Assembly: GCF_000219625.1 (NCBI RefSeq)
Contig: NC_018211.1
Coordinates: forward strand, 124,001-188,000
Source: Zymoseptoria tritici IPO323
Taxonomy: Eukaryota > Ascomycota > Dothideomycetes > Mycosphaerellales > Mycosphaerellaceae
Reading direction: 5' to 3'
DNA: 64,000 nucleotides
Both the position numbers and the translations under genes were made by a program. Positions within the stretch are counted from its first letter, which is position 1, and every line of letters starts with the position of its first letter. Under the pieces are notes generated by a model. That model was given only the letters and a program-made list of their open reading frames with translations, searched no databases and had not been told where the DNA came from. Of this stretch, positions 1 through 11,849 are shown piece after piece.

Positions 1-1392
1 GCTAGCCTACCCCTCCTAGCTTTAGTGCTCGCGAGGGCTTTTATATTACATAGAGCCGTACTAATATAGAGATAAGGAAGGAGGCTAAGCCGAAGGCTCG
101 TAAGACCCCTAACGCTACCGCTAACTTATTAAAGGAGGCTAAGAAGGCTAAGCGTGTTAAGGAGCTATTAGCTAATACGAAGAGTACGAATAGGGCTAGC
201 CCTAAGAGGAAGGACGATAAGGTCGTAGCATTGCCGGTCTTTACTATTAAGTGCACTATCGATACCGTCGATATAGAAGATCTAAGCGATAACGACGAGG
301 ACGTAGTGCCTAGGTATTCTAGTCGCCGTAACGAGTATATATAGTTAGCCTAAGGCACTATTGCTACTATAGATACGGCTCTTAAGGACGCTGTTACGGA
401 GAAACGTAGTAATGTCTTCCTATAGTATCTCTTAAACGAGAGTATAACTACGAGGAAGCGGCTATAGAAGCCCTACTACGACATCTACCTTACTAAGGAG
501 TATAGTAAGGGCTAGCCTATTAAGCTCGGTAATACTAATCTCGCTATAGCGGACACTACGCTTAGGATAATGTAGCTGTTTAAGCCGAAGACAGGCCTTA
601 AGACTCCTACCGCGAACGTCCGGATTACTTATATTATCTACGTTAAGCCCGACAAGCATAGCGATCTTAAGCCTAGCTCTAAGAACGCGGACGACGGCGG
701 CTAGATGTATTAGCACCTTAAACGCTCTATAAAGAAGGACGGCGGGCCTACATTTAAGTATATAATTAGCTATAGAGTGCACAACGATAGCACTATCCTA
801 CACCCTAACGGGCGTATATTTAAAGATAAGGACGGCGTTATTTACTATCCGTTTATAAAGACTAACAGCTATACTAGCGTCGACGGTAGGGAGATCCTCG
901 TAGGTAAGAGTTACCTACTCGTAAGCTAGCTCGCACTAGAGGCACGCTACCTTATAATAGCTATAGTAGGTCCGTCCGGCAGTAATAGTAAGACGCTCGT
1001 AGACTAGTCTATAGGGCTCGTAAGCCGTTCTCGTTCCGCTCGTAGTGCCCTTAGCTCCTTATAGGACCCGGAGCGCTCTAGCCCTCTACCTTAGCAACGC
1101 TCTAGCTCTAAACGCCCTACTAGCCGCGACCTCTAATTATCGCCGGTAAGCTAGCCTAACGACTATATTCTACTCGACCCTAATACGGACAGCTTAGGCG
1201 ATATAGCAAAGGCTAAGGAAGCTACCGCGAGCCGAGCTAAGTAGAACAGTAGATCTTCGACGATTACCTCCGTAGTAGCTAGTACGCTAGCGCTAGCGAT
1301 CCGTTCGGACTCGACGATGCCCTCTTCGTCGGCGACAACGACGACGCTAACGCCTTAATTAAAGTCGAAGGCGAAGGCGAAGGAGCCTAGTA

Positions 1393-1421
1393 GTACTACT
1401 ACTACTACTACTACTACTACT
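1393..1421 (+). repeat. (TAC/ACT)n trinucleotide microsatellite
   Basis: About nine uninterrupted copies of a three-base unit (ACT) lie inside the RIP-mutated block. Similar but shorter TAG/GTA runs occur near 2815-2835 and 2985-2998, so the RIP bias may itself have helped create such runs. Confidence 0.85.
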
Positions 1422-3220
1422 GCCGCTAGCACTATTAATTAAGGGGGTTTAGAGATACTAGAGGAGGTCGCCGAGCCGGTCGTTTAGTAGTAGAAGATAA
1501 AGAAGAAGAAGAAGGTTAACGAGCCGGTAGTTATTAGCACTAGACGGAGCGAGCGGACTATTAAGCTTACCGAGAAGGGTAGGGCTAACTAGAAGGACTA
1601 ATATATACGAATCTAATAAATATACGCTACCGACGACTCGCTCGTTACATGCTCGCGGACTAAACGGAATAGCTCGTAGCTAGAAGGAGCAATAAACGTA
1701 TATCTTATATCTTAATAGCTTAATATCTTAATTCTCTTCCTTAAAAACGGCTCGCGGCGTACTCGTAGGCTAAAACGGCTAGCTCGTAAGCGTAAAAACG
1801 AGGGATTTAAGGAGATATATAGTAACTAACGCATTTATTTAGGTATTAACGTATAGGCTCGTAAGGCTCGCGGAGAGCTCGTAGGCTAAATCGATCTATC
1901 TATTAATCTATTACGCCTAGTCTACCGAACTTCTCGTTAATAGTACGCTAATACTATAATACCGACTACTTAATCTTAGTAATAGTAGCCTTTAACTTAC
2001 TCCGTACGTTATTAACCTCGTCTATAATCTCCTTAATTAGCTCCTCCTTTAGCTAACCTTTTAAGCCCCTTAAACCGCTAATCTTACGCTTTAAATCCGA
2101 CACCTTCGACTCTAACGTAGCGATCTTGTCCTACGCCTTATTTATCTTACCTCGTATACTACTAACTGCCTCCTTTAATATAGACTTCTTTTCTACCGGC
2201 TCCTCCTTAATCTTAACCTAATCTCTAGCAAAACACGGAGGCTTGCCCTTATAGTAGTAGTAGGCGTAGGTAGGGAGAGTCGTAGAAGTCTTATACTCGA
2301 GTCCGCGATCCTTATACTAGCCGTACTCGGTAACCGCCGGAATGCCTGTTTTTTTTTATTAGCCTACGAGCCTTACTAAGAGCCGTACGAGCTATATTAC
2401 CTTCGTCCGTCTCTATAACTCTACGTACATAATCGTATCTTATAAGCATCTAACGTCCGCTCTTCTTAGTGTTTTTATTACTACTCTATACTCTAACGAG
2501 GGCATCGTTCTATTAGAGGTCGGAGATATACTAGAAGTCTTTAGAGGTAGCCGTAGTAGACTTGTCGTAGACGAGAAGGTCGGTAGGTAGCTAAGGAGTA
2601 GGAGCGATAGCTAAAGTAGATGCGGTCGCTAGCTCGGAGTTACCGTCGTCGTAAGTACCGTCGAGAGAGAGGCCTTAAAGGCGCTAGGGGTCGCGAGCCT
2701 TACTAAGTTCCGTATTAATTGCCGTAAAATCGACTATTTTTACGTACGCGCGTAGTACGATATTACGAGCTATATATATTGTATAACGAGCGAGCTACGA
2801 GCGCGCGCGGTAGAGTAGTAGAAGTAGTAGTGTTAATAAGAGTCGAAGAAAAGCGGTGTTAATAATACTTATCTACGTAAACCGCGTATTGTCGCGTACT
2901 TATATATAATTGTTAATAATTAGAGTAACTAGCGCAGCTATATAGCGACAATATAAGCAATTAGCGACAATAGCGGTAGTGTTAGTAGTAGTAGTAAGGA
3001 AGTGTTGTTAAAAATTTGGTGTTTTTGCCTACTTAAATATATAGGACGCGATCGATTAGGTAGGTAATACTAAAACACTATAAGTATGTCCTCTATTTCT
3101 GTTCCCTTCCTCTATCCTACCCGTCCTCTATTCTACCCGTCCTCCTTACTACGCTTCCTCCTTCCTATTACCCTCTCCTCTAAACTATCGCCTTACTCTA
3201 TCGTTGTCGAGATGTACGTA

Positions 3221-3637
3221 CTATTAGCTATTAGAGGTAGGCATTATTGTCGCCCGTAGGTTACGAGACTCTACTATAAACGGTCTAGCAATAGTAGTCC
3301 TAGCTATTATGCGATAGTCCCTATAGGGTATTCCGTTTATAGAGTAGAGTAAACCGAAAGTAGTAATTGCTATAGTCGTTCTATAGGGCGCGGGCAAGTT
3401 AGTAACACTTCTGCGCGGTTTCGAGAAGGCCTAGTACGGGCAGTTATAACTTACGAAATTCCCGCTAATGTCGCTATACATCGCTCTCGCTAAGTTAATA
3501 CTAACATTCTTATAGTAGTAGGAGACCTTAAGATTATTAGGGTCGAGGTTCGGGTTAGTAGGTAGCTAGTACGCTAGGGCCTTAACTACTCCTAGCATTG
3601 TCGTAGCTAGGAGGAGGAGGTTTAAGCTTAGCCGCAT
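3221..3637 (-). pseudogene. RIP-damaged gene for a small secreted-type protein
   Basis: Reading leftward from an ATG at 3637, a single frame runs about 137 codons with only two internal stops (TAG at 3566-3568 and 3431-3433). Both TAGs are preceded by C, as expected if CAG was mutated in a YpCpA context. A TAA (3224-3226) and a TAG (3221-3223) close the frame; the TAA may itself be a mutated CAA. The N-terminus is a good signal-peptide pattern: Met-Arg, then a Leu-rich stretch ending near Val-Lys-Ala-Leu-Ala at residues 17-22. The rest is rich in Tyr, Arg, Asn and Thr, with only one Cys. I recognise no family. The start codon lies about 42 bp from the Copia target duplication, so the retrotransposon landed in its presumed leader. 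It could also be a fragment of an older repeat. Gene status is an inference. Confidence 0.35.
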
Positions 3638-3678
3638 CGTATTAGCTAGTAGTTAATTAGCTTCGAGAAGAGTCGTTA

Positions 3679-3683
3679 GAAAG
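3679..3683 (+). repeat. Copia target-site duplication, left copy (GAAAG)
   Basis: GAAAG directly precedes the left LTR and is repeated at 12751-12755 directly after the right LTR. A 5-bp duplication is the expected size for a Ty1/copia integrase and fixes both element borders. Confidence 0.93.
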
Positions 3684-3921
3684 TGTTAATTAAGTAGTAT
3701 AATGTAGGGGTAAACTTTAAGATTAAGAAAAACTATATGTTTCTTAAGGTTATCGACCTAAAGACTATATAGACGCCGTAATTCTAAATACCTAAAAGGG
3801 GTTAGTGTCTTATCGCTAATATCCTATAATATTATATAGGACACTAACTACGTAATTAAGCTATTAGAGTTAATATCCCTAGTCTTACCCTATTTTATAA
3901 GTTAACGCTAGTAGATTAATA
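3684..3921 (-). repeat. Copia 3' LTR (238 bp), fully mutated
   Basis: It matches 12513-12750 over its full 238 bp with 14 differences counted by eye, all transitions. At 13 of the 14 this copy carries the T or A state. The ends keep TGTTAAT on the low-coordinate side and a mutated inverted copy (ATTAATA) on the other. Confidence 0.95.
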
Positions 3922-3936
3922 TACCCCCGAGATCCG
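3922..3936 (-). other. Polypurine tract abutting the 3' LTR
   Basis: On the minus strand this reads CGGATCTCGGGGGTA and directly touches the 3' LTR, the position and composition of a plus-strand primer. Two more copies of the same 15-mer (one base different in the second) lie inside the element at 6801-6815 and 6846-6860. Confidence 0.75.
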
Positions 3937-3957
3937 TTTATATTATACTAAACGATC

Positions 3958-6381
3958 TTAACGCTCGCTCTCCTCGCTATTAGAGTCGTCGTCCGGACCT
4001 TCGATTTCGGGGTCCTTCTTTAGTAACACCTTAACGTCCTCCTCGGGTAGTAGAATATTAATAAGCGCTAGGGCGGCGGCTTAACGACGGCGTTAAAGTT
4101 TAAGAGATTCTAGCTCGAACTCGCCGGATCCGCTAGCTATAGCGTTAAAGACGGCGGCTCCTTAGCCTCTTCTACGTTAGTTCCCCGCTATCGCGGTTAT
4201 AGCGTCCTCCTCGGCGTAGGCGTCTCTTATTATCCGGTCGGGAGTAGTAAAGTTGCTCGATCGAGGTCCTTTAGGTAGAGGTAAGGGAGCGACCTTCCTA
4301 GCGTTACGGTTTATCTTTCTAGTCTTCGATTACTTAGACTTAGTATTAACGCCTATTACGTTTTCGTCTTCGTCCTTATCTTAGCGTTTACGTTTCGCGG
4401 GCTTCTCGACCTTAACGGTAACGGCCTTAGTAGGTTACTTCTTTACTAGTACCTTCTTCTTAGTCGTCTTAGGCATAGGTATAAGCTCCTTCTCCTCTTC
4501 GTCGGAAGAGTCGTTAATAGGCTAATTACGTTATAGGCGAGCTAGCGGTCCGGAGTAGTACGGAGTAAGGTAGTTTTCTAGATCGTTATCTCCTTTAGAC
4601 TCTTCGTTAAGGGCGTCTAGGGTAGCCTAAGCGACCTGTCTCTTCTTTTTACGTTCCTTAGAGGCCTTAGACTTACGATTATATTCTTTTACTATCTAGC
4701 GCATAGTCTTAATGTCTAGGATCCGGTTGTTTCTAGTATCGGCTTTAGGCTTATTTAGGGTTTAGTCGTCCTAGGTCGGCGTAGCGTAGGCGCGAGTATA
4801 GTTTTTTAACATCGTAGACGTAGCGATAGGGTCGATACTTTTAATAGTTCGATCCTTTCCTTCGCCCTTAAAGGTATAGAGGGCCTCTAGGTCCTTAAGA
4901 ATCTAAAGAAGTCTAGGGTAGTAGATAGTAACTCCGCTCTTTATATCGTTAAAGATACGTTTAAGCTAAGTAAGAATATCGATATACGGGACGTTAATAA
5001 TAAAGGGAGCTAACGGGTAAAGTTTTGCTAAAAATAGCGCCTTAAACTCCTTTATACGGTCGATCGAGTTAAGGAGGGTAAGTAGGATAGACTTTAACTA
5101 CCTCTTAGGCTTTAACTTGTTTTCCGTAGCGTCGCGTTAGAGTACTCCGTCTTCTCCTTTATTCTACCGGAACGCCTAATCCTTCGTTACGCTAAAGTTA
5201 GTAAACCGCCTAAATTCTCTAGAGAAGTCGTCGAATGTATCTTAGTAAGTCTTAACGATCTTATCGGTAATTTTAGGTTGTTTGTCTAGAAGAGTTATAG
5301 GCCTCTTAGCACTCTACTACCTACTAGTTATACGTAGGGTCTTAGGAGTACGAGTTAATTTCTTCGTTAGGGTCTACTAAGGTTAGTTCTAACGACGTAT
5401 AGTCTCTATTACAAAGGTTCTACGTAAGGGGCTATAGTTAAAGTTACCCTTTCTAGTCTTCTTCGTAGGGATAGGGTCGACTTCGGATCTATCCTATAAC
5501 TCCTTCTTAATATTAGCGGCTTCGGACTCGGCCTCTTTAGTAGCTTTACGTTGTTTCTCTACCTTCTTCTCTACTTTCCGGATAGCTAATTCTCTCGCCT
5601 TTACGTCCTAGTATACTATTACGTCCTCCTCGGTTATAGGAGCATTTAACTTAATCTTTATTTTGTATAACTAAATAGCTTTAAGGTCCCTAGCTTATTA
5701 GGCCTAAAAGGCCTTATCCGATTGTCCGGTAACTAGTTTAGCTTAATAAAGTGTTGCTACGTAACTCTTAAACTTCTTCTTCTCGAGGATAACCGTTTCT
5801 TAAGGAGGAGCGTTGTCCTTATTTAGGACTTTAGCTCTAGCTGCCGTAGTATCCTTCTACGTCTTCCCGTCGTTTTAGACTTATACGCTTTAATCCGGTA
5901 TCTATACGTCGCTCGAGTTTTAGACTTATACGCCTTAATCTAGTATCTACGCATCGCTCGCTACGCGCTAATTAAGGTAACGGCGAGGGAACATGTCGTC
6001 TTAATCGCTTAGTAGATCTTCGGTAGCTATTAATTCGGCGTTAACTATAGCTTCGGCTACTACGTCGATCGCGTCCTCTTCCCTTATTTAAAGTTGCGCG
6101 CCCTACTAATTATCCTAAACGTTATCTTACGTACGAGCGGCTACGGCCTTAGCGGTAACTTAGCGTAGCTGTTCTAGAGAGAATAGATTAATAGGAGTGT
6201 CGATGCGCGCGTTCGGGTCGTTAGCGTCGATGCTAGACTAGTTGTCGCCTATCGTAGAGGTAGTTTTCGAGTAGTTTCTCGACTTCTTAGTTAATTTAGG
6301 GACGTTTTCGAGTGCGTTAAAGTCTAGAAGTAGTGCCTCGTTCTCGGGGTTAAGGTTGCGCCTATTTCTAGTGCTTACTAT
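3958..6381 (-). pseudogene. Extra 808-codon frame downstream of Copia pol, unknown function
   Basis: Between RNase H and the 3' LTR, one minus-strand frame can be followed from a probable start at 6381 (ATA, a mutated ATG) to a TAA at 3958-3960, exactly 808 codons. Many internal TAG/TAA codons are of RIP type, but I saw no sign of an indel. The deduced protein is very polar. It opens with a basic/Asn-rich segment, has a long Lys/Glu/Arg-rich coiled-coil-like middle (around 5450-5700) and Lys-Arg clusters near 4370-4440. It ends in an acidic tail of Asp, Glu and Ser. There is no protease, polymerase, integrase or envelope signature and no clear membrane segment. Copia elements normally have no gene here. 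It may be a captured host gene, a second nested element or a lineage-specific ORF. Confidence 0.55.
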
Positions 6382-6800
6382 CGCGATAGTGCTACTATGC
6401 AATGTTAATACCTCTACTAATGTAAAATAAGGTAGTTAAAGAAAAGAAGAGAAAGTAGAAGTATAAACGGAAAAGATATAAGCTCTAAGAATAAGTATAG
6501 ACTAGTGCTAAGGAATGCGTTACGGGTTTAGAAGTACGCGTAGTTCGGCATATAATAGCTGTTTAGGCCTTTAGTAGCTACTAATTTTAGTTTAGCGCAA
6601 AAAGTAAAGTAAATTTAGCTTTAAAAGGGTAATCCGGTCGATAGATCCCTAGATATATACGTCCTAGACTACTTGTTAAGGTAGTAAACGTAATAATTTG
6701 AGTCCGTATATAATGTATATATAAGGCTATATAATAGCTCCTAATCGTTGTGTAGACTTCTTTCTAATAGTAAAGTTAGGCTAGGCATTTGCCTAGCCCT

Positions 6801-6860
6801 TACCCCCGAGATCCGGTAGTAAAGTTTTACTATTAGCGTAGTCCTTACCCCCTAGATCCG
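6801..6860 (-). repeat. Two internal copies of the Copia polypurine tract
   Basis: The 15-base tract next to the 3' LTR recurs at 6801-6815 (identical) and 6846-6860 (one difference), both followed by GTAGTA. They sit between the end of pol and the extra frame. Just left, around 6779-6799, is a short palindrome built from GGCTAGGC and GCCTAGCC. Confidence 0.75.
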
Positions 6861-6879
6861 GTAGTATTATTATTCGGAG

Positions 6880-9800
6880 CTAGTCTAGAAAGGCGCGATG
6901 CCGTTATACTAATAGTAGCTTTGTTATACCGTCCGCCGGCATTAAGGTAGTCTCTACCTATTCGACTTTAAGGTCTCCGGCTTAGTACCTTTCGCGTAGC
7001 TAGCATTGTTATATATCTATATGCCTTATCTTCGTATCTAGCTTTTAGCCTTATGCCGTAACGACTCGAATAGTTTGTTTGTTATTACATAACAACCTGC
7101 CCTTACTATTAAGGCTAAGGTCTATATACTTAAACACTCTTTCCTACTAGATTATTTCCGTTCCGGCATAGCTTAGCGTATATAGCTCTAATTCCGTTAA
7201 TAATTTAGTAACTATAGTCTGTTTCGTAGACTTCTAGTCGACAATTCCTCTAAATAGGAAGAAAACTATACCCTCTAAGCTTCTTCGCGTCTCTAGATCG
7301 TCCGCGAAAGAGGTATCCGAGGCTCCGAAGAAGTCTAGTAGTTATAATAGGTATGTTAGCCTACTATCGTCTTTGCTATACTAAACGCTTAATTAAGAGC
7401 TCTATAGTAGATATCTAATGTAGTAATCTACTACTTTTAGATAGTGCTCGGCTAGATTTACTAGATAACGTACTAGTAATAACACTATAAAGGTAATATC
7501 CGGTCTTATATAGGATACTACGAAGTTAAGCGATCTAACTTTAGACTACATCTCCTTAATTATATAGGGTTTTACCTTCTCGTTCGCCGGTTCTTAATTA
7601 AAGTTTACTAGTAGAGGTATATCTACCCTCTTTTCCGTTAACGAGATGTTGTATCTTCCGGCTACCTTCTTAATATAGGTTTCTTAGTTAAGCTATATGT
7701 CCCTAGTCTCTCTGTTCCGGATAATCTTAATTCTATAGAAGTAGTCGATAGGTCCTATAACCCTTATCTCGTATTTAGCTATAAGCCTCTTCTATATATC
7801 TTCGGCGTAAACTCTATAAATACGATAAAATGCTAATATAATATTATCTACGAAGAAGAAGATTATAACTTTTCTATTAGTATATAGGTAGTTAACGACT
7901 TGTCGAAGTCTAAGCTCTTCTATACCTTCGCTTAGATCTCCCTACTATAATGCTAGGGACTCCTTAAACCTATATAGGGCGCGAATATACTTTAATAGCT
8001 TGTTCGGGTCTCGAAAACCGTCTAGGGGTTATAGGTAGATTAGCGTCGGTAACTCGGAGTTTAGAAAGGCGTTTACTACGTCTATCTATACTATCTCGAG
8101 GTCGAAGTATACTATAATTACTATTAACAACCTAAACAGCCTCGCTACGAGGGTAGTAGCGTATGTATTAAGTTCGGTTAATTATAAATTACCTCTTATA
8201 TAGATTCGAGCCTTAAACTTCTCTAAGTACCCTTTTAAGTCTTACTTATATTTAAATACCTACGTTAATAGGACGGTAGGGTTATTTTCCGCTTAACTTT
8301 TAGGGATCTAATAGAACGTTCTAGTATCTAAGGCCTTTTAGAATTTAGCTCTTACTACTTTCTTAAACTCCTCTAAGTACTTATATATAATAAGATCTTT
8401 CTAGCGTTTTAGTTCTAGCGGTAAATCTCCGATAAGGACCGGTACGTCTTTTACGGATGCTCCTTCTTCTATAACCGCCTTTATTGTAGTAATAGCGAAG
8501 ACTCTTAATATCGTCGTATACGTCGCGAACATTCCCGTAGTATTAAATAAGGTTATTTCGCTAAAGTTAAAGTCTATAACCTCGGCGTCGAAGCTTAGAG
8601 GTAACTAGTAATCGATTATTCTCTACCGTTAAGCTAATAACGTCGGTTTATCTAGCTTATCGTCCGGATCTATTTATTCCGGTCCGCGCTTCTAAGCTTA
8701 ATTAAAAGGGAAGAGTTAATTGTCCGTGTACTTAATGCCTTAGATACCGACAAACGTTTCTACGATGTCCTCTCGTATCTCTTTAGGTCGGTTATAGGGG
8801 ATTGTATATTTAATATTACTATCGTCCTAGATTAGAGTACCTCTTCGGAAGGATTCCGGAATTTCGACCTTATTACCTTATCTAGCGATATAGCTTATAT
8901 ATATAGCCTCTTATAGGTTATAAAATTAATATACTTCTATAGCGTAGTCTAGTTCGATATTAATCGTAAGATTAAGTAGTACTACTATATTTAGATCGAA
9001 GTCGTAGAGTCCTTCGTACTTTATCTTCTTATTAAATACTACATCTCTAGTCCTAATTACTCTATCTAGGCTTAGGATCTAGATCCGAAAGATGTTATGT
9101 CCCTCGAAGCCGACTAGGTATCCGATTCTTACTCGCTCTATTATCTTCTCCCTTTTAGGGACGTCTTTTAGATTAGTTTTGTATATATACGCTCTCGACC
9201 CGAACTTATAGATATAGGCGATATCTAGTTTTTAGTTTGTCGCCTTTTCCTATAGAGATTTATAGCCTAATACTTACGTTAGGGCCCTATTTATAATGTA
9301 TGCTACTATTACGTAGGCTTTATTCTAGAGATCCTTCGGGAGCTTTAATTCGATAATTAGTATCCTTACTATCTCGACGATAACGCCGCCGGCTCGTTCT
9401 ACTAGGTCCTATACTTACGTATACGGCGCTAAGGGTTTCTATATTACTAATCCCTTACGGAGTACTAATTAGAACGTTAATCCGTATTTTAGGTCTACGT
9501 CCGATCTAAGGGCGAATATTTTACGACCTATACTCTTTATAAAGGTCTATAGTTCCTCGAAGTATTATACTAGGCTTATTTAATTAGCGCTCGGCATCGT
9601 CTAAACGAAGTGTAGGTATATCGTTAAATCTACGGCGTAAAACATATATTTATCTCCGTTCTTCGCTATATTAAATTCTACGATATCGGCCGTAACGTCG
9701 GAAAAAGGTACTAGTATCCTAATTTTAACTAGTTTTCTTCGAGAAACGATTCTTTTCGACTTGCCCTAGGCGCATAAGTAGCATTTATTTATTTTAGGGG

Positions 9801-10780
9801 CCGTATCTCTATCTTTTAGATACTCTACGCCTTTAGCGGCGCGATAGAGTTCTAATATACGATTACCCCCGATGTAGCCTATAACTCGGTACTATTAGGC
9901 CTAAGATAGGACTCTAGGTCGTCTTATAGCTTTACTATCTATCGCGAAAGCGACGAACTATTAACGATTAGCTAGTTAATCCTTCTTTAACGCTATCTCG
10001 ACACTAAGGGGTTAACTATCCTCGTTAAGGGGCTAGTTAATAATCTTAATTCTTACTCTCGGCGTAGTTAATATGTTTAGGTATAGTAGGCCGCTATATT
10101 GCTTAATCTTCGTAACGACTACTCCGGCTTTATCTATTTAGTTGTCGGTTCTCTCGTCTAAGAAGAGGCCGAAGTCTCTATATAGCCTAGTCGATACGAT
10201 GTTAACGTAAAATCCGGGTATATATAGGACGTCCCTAAGTAATAGCGTAATTAGCTTACCTAAGGGTAACGGGAACTATACTTTTACCGTTCCTCTTATA
10301 GTAGCCTTTATCTACTAGTTCCCGGCGTAAATCGATACGTTATATAGTATATTAACGACCTTAAAACCCCCTACGGTTAGATTGTTTATAATATGAACGT
10401 TCGAGCTACTATCTAGAAGCTAGCGATTCTTTTCGTTATACGCTTCGGTCGACATTACTCTAAATTACGTTATAGCTCTAATAGCGTAACTACTATACTA
10501 CGTTTTTAGTTCGTTAGAGACGATTGTTCTACTTAAACTAGGTGTTCCGGACCTAGTCTATTCCTTCGGTACCTTAGTAATCTTATAGTAATCCTTTAGT
10601 TTTATAGTAATAGGGTCTCTAAACTTTATCTATTAGAGGCACTTAGCCCTATCCTACTTTAGGACATTCCGGTAGTAGTCGAGGAACTTCTTATCGTCCT
10701 TTATTATATCGGCTTTATCGGGTCGAAGACGATAGTTAACGATAGGGTAATCCCCGGGTTTTATATATGCTTAATTGCTA
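6880..10780 (-). pseudogene. Copia pol (integrase, reverse transcriptase, RNase H), RIP-inactivated
   Basis: Minus-strand translation through RIP-type stops shows the pol order. A GAG-pre-integrase-like Cys pair with a following Gly-Lys lies near 9740-9790. The start of the integrase core (Ser-Asp-Val-Thr-Ala-Asp) follows near 9650-9700. The reverse transcriptase active-site strand Phe-Val-Asp-Asn-Ile is at about 7840-7860. An RNase H domain lies at about 7080-7330, with a Gly-Ala-Ser-Asp start and a Lys-Gln-Thr-Ile-Val-Thr-Lys block. This is the arrangement and motif style of Ty1/copia polyproteins of ascomycetes. Limits are approximate because stops obscure the ends. Confidence 0.85.
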
Positions 10781-11074
10781 TCTTTTCCCGTATATAGTCG
10801 ATAGGTCCTATCTTTGTTATTAGGTCTATTTACTCTACTTTAATTACCTAAATTAGTCGTTGCGTTAAACTTTATATAACCTGTTCCGGTAATTTAAGTC
10901 TCTTCCGACCTAAACGTAGTGTTTGTACGGAACTACTTAGCTAAGTTGCTAGGATCTCTATTAATAAACGTAGTTACGTCGTAAACATATTAACTAAGGT
11001 TATTCTTACTTACTAATAGTCTTCTACTATTCGTACAAAGTCGTCTTTAAGGATGCTAGCGGCCGGATAGTGTC

Positions 11075-11849
11075 CTCTAATTATCTTGTTTGTTTGTTGT
11101 TTGTTTGTTTGTTCCATTTACGTCCTTTTGGAGTCTATAACTATGTAGGACGGCCTTGCAAGCAAGGTAGTAGATCTATTTACAATCAAATTCTTTTAGT
11201 ATTCTTTGACCTTAGGGGAAACCCCGTGCCTAAGGCAATGCCAAAGGACTTTAAACAAATGCAAGACAAAGGAAATCGAACGAGTGTCGTTGTCTGTTGT
11301 CTACAGCCAGGGCTGCAGAATTTTCGTGCCAAGCTTTTTGCAGAATTTTCAGCGGATCCTTCCGCTTCGCACACACGCTACGAATTCGAAAGAGATGCAG
11401 CAGCTGTCCAACTCGCTGCCTTCTCTTGTCCTCAATATGCCTTTGTGGAACTATATGCCGCCTTCTAGCGCATATAGCTACGTAGGTTGATCGCAGAGTT
11501 GTAGATTCCACCGAGTTCTAGCTCTTTAAAGTGCATGTATGCGACATGCGATTTCGATTCGGATTTCGAGGAGGTGCGCGTATAGGGCAGAGTGGACTGC
11601 TTCTTTCTTCTTCTCGTTCGTAGCGTAGAGGGCTATTCGTTCGAATCGTGCTGTTGTTCTGTTGTAGCTCGTGTTTCGAGGCGGATTTCGAGAAGGATTT
11701 TCGAGGCGGATTTCGAGAAGGATTTCGGGCGGATTCGAGAGGTTTTCGAGGAGGTTTCTTCTAGACTGTCTTGGTTTCCCTTCCAAGGAAGGTACTTACG
11801 ACGGCCACCGCGTGAAGGTGCAGTCTGTTCGGCCGTCTCTAATTATCTT
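11075..11849 (-). mobile_element. SINE-like retroposon insertion with 13-bp target duplication
   Basis: A 749-bp segment (11088-11836) with normal TG/CA content sits inside heavily mutated Copia sequence. It is flanked by perfect 13-bp direct repeats CTCTAATTATCTT (11075-11087 and 11837-11849). Its left end is a (GTTT)n run (11088-11113), which is an (AAAC)n tail if read on the minus strand. A long target duplication plus a simple-repeat tail is the hallmark of target-primed reverse transcription (SINE or truncated LINE). A partial B-box-like CTCTCGAATCC can be read on the minus strand near 11740, but I see no convincing A box. Short frames on both strands match nothing I know. It inserted after the host element was mutated. 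Confidence 0.7.
11677..11725 (+). repeat. Two tandem copies of a ~25-bp unit
   Basis: The unit starting CGAGGCGGATTTCGAGAAGG occurs twice in tandem, followed by a degenerate third copy to about 11745, inside the SINE-like insertion. Confidence 0.8.

Larger units (their letters stand above)
1..3678. repeat. RIP-mutated repeat block, no intact gene
   Basis: This stretch is dense in TAG, TAA and CTA triplets and almost lacks TCA, CCA, TGA and TGG, while CpG and GCA/ACA remain common. That is the footprint of C-to-T mutation at YpCpA on both strands. No reading frame of useful length survives except the damaged secreted-protein frame at 3221-3637. Part of 1200-1600 still reads as a low-complexity Lys/Ala/Ser-rich frame, but I recognise no family. 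The block was probably one or more older repeats; their ends are not visible in this window. The mutation state is certain, the identity unknown. Confidence 0.8.

Noticed and set aside
41..782. Two minus-strand frames of 71 and 106 codons
   Set aside because: They lie in RIP-mutated sequence, have Leu/Arg/Val-rich compositions created by CTA/TTA/CGT-type words, and match no family.
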